The notes under the pieces: generated by a model | What the model was told of the DNA's origin: nothing | Database searches by the model: none | Seen by the model: only the letters and a program-made list of their open reading frames with translations | DNA from: an uncultured Alcaligenaceae bacterium | GTDB taxonomy: Bacteria > Pseudomonadota > Gammaproteobacteria > Burkholderiales > Burkholderiaceae_B | DNA: 20,154 bases | Direction of reading: 5' to 3' | Assembly: GCA_937908115.1 (NCBI GenBank) | Contig: CALEQZ010000048.1 | Span: forward strand, 1-20,154 | Program-made: the position numbers and the translations under genes | Part shown: in pieces, positions 14,532 to 20,154 of the stretch | Position numbering within the stretch: the first letter of the stretch is position 1 | Layout: every line of letters starts with the position of its first letter

Positions 14532-15428
14532 TCAGGTAGGACCGAACCGATATAGCTGCGTCGGGTTGTCCACGAGCACCTTTTTCAGCAAGTCGGCATC
14601 GCCCAACCACTCGTGAAGGCAATTGGCAAGCACACCATCATCGGGCACGTCAGCTGGCTCGAAATAGTTGATATGCGGCCAGTCGCTACCCCAGACCAAC
14701 CGGTCCGGGTTGGCGGTCACCAGGGCCTTCATGAATGGCGCGACGTCATCGTACGGTTCACCGCGAGCCGTCAGCCGGTCTGCCCCAGATATCTTGACCC
14801 AGGCCTCGCCGGCGCCAACCATGCGGCACAGCTCGCGAAAACCCGGATCGTCCACGCCGCGGGCAGCGCTCATACGGCCCATGTGGTCGATAACCAAGCC
14901 CACCCCCGGCGCAAGCAGCCTGGATCGCAGCGCCGGCAGATCGGGCGCATGGATCCATATCTGGGCATGCCAACCACGCTCGGCCAAACGCGGCGCCAAG
15001 GCCTCGAAGTCTTCTAGGCTGGCACCGTTCCGATAGACGGCCTTCCCATCACGGCGAAACAGATTAAAGCGCGCGCCGCACACGCCGGCGGCATACAGCG
15101 CGTCCAATTCAGCATCGGTCACATCGGCACGCACGACCGCTACTCCCCGCAGCCGATCCGGATACATGCGCAACGCCTCCAGCACAGGCCGGTTCTCAGT
15201 GCCATGTGCGCTGGCAGTCACCAACACGCCGCGTGCCATGCCAAGGCGATCCAGGTGCGCAATGAATGCGTCGGCACCCTGCTCCGAAGGGGTGTAGCTG
15301 CGATTCTCGGCCAGGGGATATCGGTCGTAGGGCCCGAAAACGTGCGCGTGACAATCGCATGCGCCGGCCGGCATCTTGAAGACCAGCGGCGTCGTGCACG
15401 GACGAGGATCCAGACAAGGACGAGTCAT
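14532..15428 (-). CDS. Amidohydrolase family 2 (2-pyrone-4,6-dicarboxylate lactonase-like)
   Basis: A TIM-barrel metallo-hydrolase of 298 residues, the usual size for the LigI/PDC hydrolase group, which opens lactones of aromatic-derived dicarboxylic acids. The N-terminal GACDCHAHVFGP holds the HxH metal site. Further blocks are MARGVLVTASAHGT, GVCGARFNLFRRDG, VGLVIDHMG, VKISGADRL and VWGSDWPH, whose Asp is the conserved barrel-end Asp. The CDCHxHVFGP and GSDWPH pairing is typical of the family. The ATG at 15426-15428 lies 5 bp after the stop of the upstream Bug gene, with GGAG overlapping that gene's last codons, so the two are co-translated. It is the last gene of the minus-strand cluster. 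The substrate is not determined: a lactone or cyclic carboxylate fits the family and the neighbouring carboxylate receptors. Confidence 0.88.
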   Translation of the reverse strand: MTRPCLDPRPCTTPLVFKMPAGACDCHAHVFGPYDRYPLAENRSYTPSEQGADAFIAHLDRLGMARGVLVTASAHGTENRPVLEALRMYPDRLRGVAVVRADVTDAELDALYAAGVCGARFNLFRRDGKAVYRNGASLEDFEALAPRLAERGWHAQIWIHAPDLPALRSRLLAPGVGLVIDHMGRMSAARGVDDPGFRELCRMVGAGEAWVKISGADRLTARGEPYDDVAPFMKALVTANPDRLVWGSDWPHINYFEPADVPDDGVLANCLHEWLGDADLLKKVLVDNPTQLYRFGPT

Positions 15429-15433
15429 GGGGA

Positions 15434-16432
15434 TTACTCCGGCTTGAGCATGCCGCTGTCTATCACGGCCTGCAGGTTGCGGCGCTCGCGCTCCAACAGG
15501 GCGGAGGTTTGATCGATGTCGGTGACCACAGGCTGTGCGCCCAGCCGGCCGAGCTGCTCCTTGACTGCAGGATCTGCCAAAGCCTTGCGCAGCGCATCAT
15601 TCAAGGTGCGGCGCAATTCGATCGGCATATCACGCGGTCCCAGCAGTCCGGTATAGGTAACCACCTGAAAATCCTTGCCAATCAGTTCGGCCACGGTAGG
15701 CACATCCGGCAGTCCAGGCACACGCTCTGCCGCAGTCACAGCCAGCGGCTTGAATTTTCCTGAGTCGATGTGCGGCTGCGAAGAAGTAAGCTGATCGACC
15801 ATGGCATCGAGTTGGCCACCCAGCAAATTGGTCAGCGCGGGCGCAGACCCTTTATAAGGAACGGGCGTAAGCTGGATGTCTAGCTCACGCATCAGCTGCA
15901 GGATGGCCAGATGGTTGGTCGTGCCGTTGCCGGAATGGCCAATGCTGACGCGCCCGGCATGGGCCTTGGCATATTGCACGAAGCCTCGGAAGTCCCGATA
16001 GCGCTCGTCCGATGCATTGGCCTCCAGCACCGATGGAACGACTGCCATCATGCCGATGGGTGAAAAATCCTCCAGCTTGACCGGCGTACCCGGCATAAGT
16101 ACCGGATTGACCACCAGCGGAATGATGGTGCTTGCCAGCACCGTATAGCCGTCGGGCTGTGCACGCGCGACGTTGGCTGACCCGATCGAACCCGCCGCGC
16201 CGCCGATATTCTCGACCACCAGCGGATGATCGCCCATCACCTTGCTCATCGCCGCCACAACGGTACGCGTCGTGATGTCCACATTGCCGCCAGGCGGATA
16301 GGGCACGACCACGCGCACTGGGCGCTCGGGATAACCGGCGGCATGAGCCTGCCAACCCGCCGCGAGCGCAACCGCCACAGCCGGAATGAAGCGGGCGATA
16401 CTGCGACCCACCGTGAGGAATGAAAACTGCAT
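15434..16432 (-). CDS. Bug-type periplasmic solute receptor (second in cluster)
   Basis: A 332-residue binding protein with signal peptide MQFSFLTVGRSIARF..AVAVALAAGWQAHA. The mature part starts AGYPERPVRVVVPYPPGGNVD. Family blocks are HPLVVENIGGAAGSIG, AQPDGYTVLAS, YAKAHAGRVSIGHSGNG, LTPVPYKGSAPALTNLLGG, GLPDVPTVAEL and a Leu-rich C-terminus. The start at 16430-16432 is chosen because AGGAG lies 6 bp upstream; an ATG six codons earlier (16450) also has a GGAG and is possible. Asn-Val-Asp follows PPGG where other receptors here have AxTD or TTD, so the ligand may differ from the sister receptor. It lies between the dehydrogenase (about 110 bp upstream) and the amidohydrolase (5 bp downstream). 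No membrane subunits of a TTT system are in the window. Confidence 0.9.
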   Translation of the reverse strand: MQFSFLTVGRSIARFIPAVAVALAAGWQAHAAGYPERPVRVVVPYPPGGNVDITTRTVVAAMSKVMGDHPLVVENIGGAAGSIGSANVARAQPDGYTVLASTIIPLVVNPVLMPGTPVKLEDFSPIGMMAVVPSVLEANASDERYRDFRGFVQYAKAHAGRVSIGHSGNGTTNHLAILQLMRELDIQLTPVPYKGSAPALTNLLGGQLDAMVDQLTSSQPHIDSGKFKPLAVTAAERVPGLPDVPTVAELIGKDFQVVTYTGLLGPRDMPIELRRTLNDALRKALADPAVKEQLGRLGAQPVVTDIDQTSALLERERRNLQAVIDSGMLKPE

Positions 16433-16541
16433 CAGTGTCTCCTGAGTCATGGTTCTCCGCCGCCTCGACAATGGTCCCGGCGGCAAAAATCGATTCGATC
16501 CGCAAAACAACCGGCGCTGGCTTCGCCGGCAAGAGTGAGCG

Positions 16542-17540
16542 CTAGGTCACCAGCCGGTTTCGCAGCGGTTGCCCGGCTGCCCAGCGCGACAAGTTGTCCA
16601 CGAAAATCTCCAGTACCCGCGCGGCGTTGCCGTCCGAGAACCCGGCGCTATGCGGCATGACGATGACGTTCTCCATGGACCACAACGGGGATTCGGGCGG
16701 CAACGGCTCATGCTGGAATACATCCAAGCACGCGCCAGCCAGGCGGCCGCGCGCCAGCCGTTCGACGAGCGCGGCCTCGTCGACGACGTGGCCGCGCGCC
16801 ACGTTGACGATCATGGCGTGCGCAGGCAATGCATCCAGCGCGGCGGCATCCACCAAGCCGCGGGTGGCATCAGTCAGTGGGCAAGCCAGGATCAGCCAGT
16901 CTGCCTGCGGTAGCAGGCTTGCCAAGCCTCCGTAGGCCACGGTGCACCGCGCGTGTTCGACTGGTGTCGACGAGTACCTCGCGACGGAAATTTCCAGGCC
17001 GAGCATGCGTAGCCAAGCGCCGATGCGCTGGCCGATTCCCCCCCAGCCTACGATGACCGCGTGCTGTCCGGCCAGGTCGCGCGGCTGCAGTTCACCCAGC
17101 AAAGGCCGCCAAGCGTGCCGGCGCTGCGCGTCGGCCAGCAGGGGCAGTCGCCGGGCGAGCGCCAGTACGCCGGCCAGCGCCGTATGTGCGACGACATGGT
17201 CGCTAGCACCCTGCGACGTGGTGATGGTTACGCCTCGCGCATGCAGGCTCTGGTAGATCTCGCGATCAGCGCCGGCCGAGTGCACATGCACCCAGCGCAG
17301 ATCCGGCGCGTGGCGCATCGCTTCGTAGTACAGGGCGGTTTCCGGAGTGACCTCGAACTTCGTCGACCGTCCGGTGATGTCGCGCGAAATGAAGGCGATT
17401 TCGGCCGCCAGCGGCACGCCCGGCTGGGGATGCACGAACTCGACCTCAGGCAGTGCGGTCCGCTTTTCCAGGGCCTGCCGCAAAGGGCCGGCCGCCGCCG
17501 GCGAGCACATCACGCGCAAGGGCATGGCGATGTGGGGCAT
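16542..17540 (-). CDS. D-isomer-specific 2-hydroxyacid dehydrogenase
   Basis: An NAD(P)-dependent cytoplasmic enzyme that interconverts 2-hydroxy and 2-keto acids. It has 332 residues, the standard length. The Rossmann dinucleotide motif is VGWGGIGQRIG at 164-174. The catalytic residues are readable: Arg249 in NVARGHVVDE, Glu278 in DVFQHEPLP and His297 in VMPHSAG. The conserved VHVHSAGAD and VAHTALAGVLALAR blocks of the catalytic domain also appear. The residue three before the first Gly of the motif is Val, and the segment after it gives no clear NAD versus NADP call. The start at 17538-17540 has no good Shine-Dalgarno; MPLRVM five codons later is an alternative. It begins 31 bp after the Bug gene upstream, so operon membership is likely. 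Oxidation of a hydroxy acid brought in by one of the Bug receptors is a reasonable role, but unproven. Confidence 0.9.
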   Translation of the reverse strand: MPHIAMPLRVMCSPAAAGPLRQALEKRTALPEVEFVHPQPGVPLAAEIAFISRDITGRSTKFEVTPETALYYEAMRHAPDLRWVHVHSAGADREIYQSLHARGVTITTSQGASDHVVAHTALAGVLALARRLPLLADAQRRHAWRPLLGELQPRDLAGQHAVIVGWGGIGQRIGAWLRMLGLEISVARYSSTPVEHARCTVAYGGLASLLPQADWLILACPLTDATRGLVDAAALDALPAHAMIVNVARGHVVDEAALVERLARGRLAGACLDVFQHEPLPPESPLWSMENVIVMPHSAGFSDGNAARVLEIFVDNLSRWAAGQPLRNRLVT

Positions 17541-17571
17541 GACAACTATGCGAAGGAGGGCGGACCGCCGC

Positions 17572-18537
17572 TTACTGGGCGGTGGCGTTGAACTTCTTGA
17601 CCAGCACGGCCCACTTTTCGTATTCGGTGCGGATGAACTGGCCGAACTGCCCGGGCGAGCCCCCCACCGGCTCGGCCCCCTCGCTGATCATCTGCTGCTT
17701 GAGCGCCGGCATCGCAGCATTCACTTCCCGGTTGATCGTGTCGATGACCTCCTGCGGCGTTCCCTTGGGCGCGAAAAAGCCAAACCACGAACCGGCATCG
17801 AAGCCCGGAAAGCCCGACTCGGCCACCGTGGGCAGGTCGGACAAGCCAGTCGAGCGCTGCAACGTGCTCACGGCCAGCGCGCGCAACTTGCCGGCCCGGA
17901 TATGGCCTACGACGGAAGGAATGGTGGCGAACATGAAATCGACCCTTCCGGCAATCAGGTCCTTGAGCGCGTCGGCACCCTTGTACGGAATATGCACGGC
18001 GTCGGCGCCGACCTGATCCATCAGCATGAAGCTGGCCAAGTGGGACGACGTGCCCACGCCCGTAGAGCTATAGCTAAGGTTCTTCTTCCCCTTGACGTAT
18101 TCGAGGAAACCCTCGAAGTCCTGCACCGGAGACTGGGGCGGCACCACGAGCACATTGGGCACGGTGGCCAGCTGCACGATCGGGACCAGATCGGTCAGGG
18201 GGTCGTAGGACAAATTGGTCAACGAGGGGTTGACTGCAATCGGCCCAACCGAATTGACAATGAGGGTGTAGCCATCGGGATCGGACCTGACCACGTACTC
18301 GGTGCCTATGTTGCCGCCGGCGCCGGGCCGGTTTTCCACCACGAACGGCTGGCCAAGCTTCTGCGCAAGAATGTTGGTCATGCTGCGCGTGAGCGAATCG
18401 GTGGTGCCGCCGGGCGAAAAGGCGACCACCACCTTCACGGGACGCTCCGGGTAACCGGCGGACCAGGCGGGTTGGGCGATGCCACAAGCGGCGGCGATCG
18501 CCGCTCCCCAGAAAAGCGTGCGGGCGGATTTCATCAT
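17572..18537 (-). CDS. Bug-type periplasmic solute receptor (first in cluster)
   Basis: A 321-residue binding protein. The signal peptide is MMKSARTLFWGAAIAAACGIAQPAWSA, and the mature sequence opens GYPERPVKVVVAFSPGGTTD. Family blocks are GQPFVVENRPGAGGNIG, SDPDGYTLIVNS, NLSYDPLTDLVPI, KGKKNLSYSSTGVGTSSH, HIPYKGADALKDLIAGRV, GLSDLPTVAESGFPGF and FGFFAPKGTP. The intact SYDPLTDL segment shows what the mutated Tyr-to-stop site of the pseudogene near 3208 should look like. The start at 18535-18537 is chosen because AGGAG precedes it by 5 bp; longer in-frame starts lack a signal-peptide logic. The neighbours are the aldolase-like gene about 70 bp upstream and the dehydrogenase 31 bp downstream on the same strand. 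The ligand is unknown. It has no TctAB partners here. Confidence 0.92.
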   Translation of the reverse strand: MMKSARTLFWGAAIAAACGIAQPAWSAGYPERPVKVVVAFSPGGTTDSLTRSMTNILAQKLGQPFVVENRPGAGGNIGTEYVVRSDPDGYTLIVNSVGPIAVNPSLTNLSYDPLTDLVPIVQLATVPNVLVVPPQSPVQDFEGFLEYVKGKKNLSYSSTGVGTSSHLASFMLMDQVGADAVHIPYKGADALKDLIAGRVDFMFATIPSVVGHIRAGKLRALAVSTLQRSTGLSDLPTVAESGFPGFDAGSWFGFFAPKGTPQEVIDTINREVNAAMPALKQQMISEGAEPVGGSPGQFGQFIRTEYEKWAVLVKKFNATAQ

Positions 18538-18608
18538 TGTGTCTCCTTTTGCCTTCTTGGTTATTGCCCTGACCCACCGGTCGCCGGGACAGCAAGCGCG
18601 TTCCGGGG

Positions 18609-19391
18609 TCAAGTCTTGTAGCTGGGATCCATCCGATCCAACATGCGCAGCAGCGCCGGCCATTCCATCTTTCCGTAAGGCCTACGGGTCTGGGGCTGGT
18701 AGTTGTTCCAGGTTTCTTCGATAACCTTTTCCGGTACCTTGCGCAGCGGCACGTTGCAGGCCATGGCCGCCAGTTGCGCGCGGCAAGACAGCTCCAGCCT
18801 GTGCATCCAGTTGAACGCCTCGCCGACCGTGCGGCCTACCGTCAGCAAGCCGTGGTTACGCAAGATCAGCGCCTCGCGGTCGCCCAGGTCGCGTATCAGC
18901 GACTCCTGCTCTTCCATGTTCAACACCACGCCCTGATAGTCGTGATAGCCGATCTTCCAGAAACGCATCGCGGTCTGGGTCATCGGCAGCAGGCCGCATT
19001 CCAGCGCCGAGACGGCCATCCCCGCCCAGGTGTGGGTGTGAATCACGCAGGCGACGTCGCGTCGCGCCATATGCACGGCACTGTGGATGACGAAACCCGC
19101 GCGGTTGATGCCATAGTCCAGCTCGCCGAAATCGGGTTTGGCCAAGATGTTGCCGTGGTGGTCGATCTTGATCAGGCTGGAGGCGGTGATTTCCTCGTAC
19201 ATCATGCCGTACGGGTTGATGAGGAAAGCGTCCTCCTCGTCAGGCACGCGCAACGAAATGTGGTTGGCCATCATGTCGGACATGCCGTAATGCGCCACCA
19301 GGCGATAGCAGGCCGCCAGGTCCACGCGGGCCTGCCATTCGGCATCCGAACAGTGTTCACGCATGGAAGAAATGGTCAGCGTCGGGGTCAT
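18609..19391 (-). CDS. Class II aldolase/adducin-family protein
   Basis: A 260-residue protein of the fold used by L-fuculose-1-phosphate aldolase and L-ribulose-5-phosphate 4-epimerase. The zinc ligands are readable: His118 and His120 in VIHTHTWAG and His180 in LRNHGLL. ANHISLR (about 42-48) and LINPYGMMYEEITASSL form the phosphate/substrate loop region. By eye, the catalytic Glu of fuculose aldolase (..SSEWRFH) aligns with Gly99 in NRAGFVIH. Adducin-like members share this change, so a classical sugar-phosphate aldolase activity is doubtful; decarboxylase or other lyase chemistry is possible. The start at 19389-19391 has GGAG 8 bp upstream. That site lies inside a small palindrome, GGAG-ATTT-CTCC, ending at the ATG. 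It is the first gene of the minus-strand cluster, followed by Bug, dehydrogenase, Bug and amidohydrolase. Confidence 0.88.
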   Translation of the reverse strand: MTPTLTISSMREHCSDAEWQARVDLAACYRLVAHYGMSDMMANHISLRVPDEEDAFLINPYGMMYEEITASSLIKIDHHGNILAKPDFGELDYGINRAGFVIHSAVHMARRDVACVIHTHTWAGMAVSALECGLLPMTQTAMRFWKIGYHDYQGVVLNMEEQESLIRDLGDREALILRNHGLLTVGRTVGEAFNWMHRLELSCRAQLAAMACNVPLRKVPEKVIEETWNNYQPQTRRPYGKMEWPALLRMLDRMDPSYKT

Positions 19392-19474
19392 GGAGAAATC
19401 TCCAGATGCCTTGTTGGAATCGTGGCCATGGTAGGACGCGCGAACGAGCCCTGGCGTGAAATTTCGCGGCGGCT

Positions 19475-19513
19475 GCGTTTCCCGGCATTGATGGCAGGCC
19501 CGGAAACGCTTCC
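19475..19513. promoter_or_regulatory. Inverted repeat upstream of the aldolase-led cluster
   Basis: GCGTTTCCCGG (19475-19485) pairs with CCCGGAAACGC (19499-19509) at 10 of 11 positions. The right arm continues into GGAAACGCTTCC (19502-19513), a near-palindrome of the form GAAnCGnTTC, as recognised by many LacI-family regulators. The element lies 84-122 bp upstream of the first gene of the cluster. No LacI-type gene is in the window. Confidence 0.45.
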
Positions 19514-19645
19514 AGCGCGCCCCTGAGCCAGCACGCGCTGAGCGTAGTCACTCGCCGCCCCTGCAAGCACGCGGCTCGGACGCCTGACCACGCCCCTAGT
19601 AGCGTCCCAGCCTGGCCCCACCAAGCAGCGTCACGCACCAGCCCA

Positions 19646-19711
19646 CTTCCCCTGCCTTCCCCTGCCCACTTCCTGGCCGCTTCCTGGCCGCTTCCTGCCC
19701 GCTTCCTGCGC
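19646..19711. repeat. Short tandem repeats (10- and 11-bp units)
   Basis: Two copies of CTTCCCCTGC (19646-19665) are followed by four 11-bp units: ACTTCCTGGCC, GCTTCCTGGCC, GCTTCCTGCCC and GCTTCCTGCGC (19668-19711). The array lies about 40 bp upstream of the acnA -35 box. Confidence 0.8.
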
Positions 19712-19752
19712 TCGAACCGGCCTGGCCGGCCGCCGGCCCGTCAAACGGAACT

Positions 19753-19781
19753 TTTACAAGCCGCCCCAAGTCTTATATAAG
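19753..19781 (+). promoter_or_regulatory. acnA sigma-70 promoter
   Basis: TTTACA (19753-19758) is five of six to the -35 consensus. An exact 17-bp spacer separates it from TATAAG (19776-19781), five of six to the -10 consensus. The acnA ATG is 81 bp downstream of the -10 element. Confidence 0.75.
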
Positions 19782-19790
19782 ACATAAGAC
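19770..19790. promoter_or_regulatory. Palindromic operator over the acnA -10 box
   Basis: GTCTTATATAAGAC (19770-19783) is a perfect 14-bp palindrome. It is followed at once by a third half-site, ATAAGAC (19784-19790). It covers the -10 hexamer, which suits a repressor. The GT..AC ends would suit a GntR-family protein, but the regulator is not in the window. Confidence 0.7.
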
Positions 19791-19862
19791 TGCAAATTTC
19801 GTGGCCGTTACGCTAGACTTGGCTAGCTACGCCTCTTTGCGGTCCATCCCTCGGAGCCCATC

Positions 19863-20154
19863 ATGCCGCACAACACCTTCGATACCCTGAAAACCTTCAA
19901 AATCGGCAAGAAAACCGGCCGGTTCTACTCCTTGCCTGCCCTGGGCAAGGCGCTTGGCGTGGACGTGCAGCGCCTGCCCGTCTCGATCCGCGTCGTGCTG
20001 GAATCGGTATTGCGCAACTGCGACGGGCAGAAGGTGACCGAAGACCACGTCCGCCAGCTGGCGAATTGGCAGCCCAACGCCAAGCGCGAGGACGAAATCC
20101 CCTTCGTGGTCGCGCGCGTGGTGCTGCAGGACTTCACCGGCGTGCCGCTGCTGG
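19863..20154 (+). CDS. acnA: Aconitate hydratase A, N-terminal part (3' end outside window)
   Basis: The first 97 codons of the AcnA/IRP-type aconitase, a cytoplasmic [4Fe-4S] TCA-cycle enzyme about 900 residues long. The N-terminus reads MPHNTFDTLKTFKIGKKTGR, then FYSLPALGKALGVDVQRLPVS, VVLESVLRNCDG and IPFVVARVVLQDFTGVP. The last block is the signature QDFTGVP of the AcnA group and is absent from AcnB. The start at 19863 has GGAG 6 bp upstream. The cluster cysteines lie beyond the window. A promoter and a palindromic operator sit 82-110 bp upstream. The reading frame is intact to the window edge. Confidence 0.96.
   Translation, partial: MPHNTFDTLKTFKIGKKTGRFYSLPALGKALGVDVQRLPVSIRVVLESVLRNCDGQKVTEDHVRQLANWQPNAKREDEIPFVVARVVLQDFTGVPLL

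Larger units (their letters stand above)
19392..19862. other. 471-bp divergent intergenic region before acnA
   Basis: It separates the catabolic cluster (minus strand) from acnA (plus strand). From left to right it holds: a palindromic Shine-Dalgarno for the aldolase gene; an inverted repeat at 19475-19509; a GC-rich part without recognised genes; short tandem repeats at 19646-19711; a GC-rich CCGGCC-T-GGCCGG dyad at 19717-19729; and the acnA promoter and operator. No credible small ORF was found. Confidence 0.75.

Noticed and set aside
1..20154. Insertion sequences such as IS481 or IS1001 as the cause of the deletions
   Set aside because: No transposase frame or terminal repeats were seen anywhere in the window, including at the junctions near 3300 and 3834.

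Overview
The window looks like a Bordetella chromosome, most likely from the B. bronchiseptica/parapertussis/pertussis group. The grounds are high GC with strong G/C third positions, several Bug-type solute receptors (a family greatly expanded in Bordetella), Bordetella-like AcnA and AcnB, and a Fur-controlled TonB receptor. No database was searched, so the species is inferred. No tRNA, rRNA, CRISPR array, insertion sequence or phage gene was recognised.

Layout. The window is framed by two core TCA-cycle genes: the 3' part of acnB (1-1169, +) with an intrinsic terminator, and the 5' end of acnA (19863-20154, +) with a good promoter and a palindromic operator over its -10 box. Between them lie about 18.7 kb of accessory transport and catabolic genes.

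Region A (1326-4385) is a decayed acyl-CoA locus. A class III CoA-transferase is intact on the minus strand. Upstream of it a Bug receptor is broken by an in-frame TAG and has lost its 5' end, which is fused to the 5' third of an enoyl-CoA hydratase. The divergent LysR regulator has lost its DNA-binding domain, although two candidate LysR boxes survive. Region B (4386-6819) holds an AT-rich dyad, a CHASE-PAS membrane sensor that ends early, and frameshifted PAS and GGDEF remnants of its former diguanylate cyclase output. Region C (6820-10775) holds an APC-family amino acid permease and, convergent to it, a TonB-dependent siderophore receptor with a Fur box.

Region D (10776-14524, +) runs Bug receptor, gamma-glutamyltransferase-like amidase, LysR regulator. 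The last two are 4 bp apart. Upstream of the Bug gene is a nested inverted repeat that could be the operator. Region E (19391 down to 14532, -) is a five-gene cluster, probably one operon: class II aldolase-like protein, Bug receptor, D-2-hydroxyacid dehydrogenase, second Bug receptor, amidohydrolase of the 2-pyrone-4,6-dicarboxylate lactonase type. The set suggests uptake and oxidation of hydroxy- or carboxylic acids, but the substrate cannot be read from sequence.

The clearest signal is reductive decay, with at least four broken genes between 2.5 and 6.5 kb. The best candidates for undescribed biology are the two-receptor operon in region E and the Bug-GGT-LysR unit in region D. Neither contains the membrane subunits of a tripartite tricarboxylate transporter.
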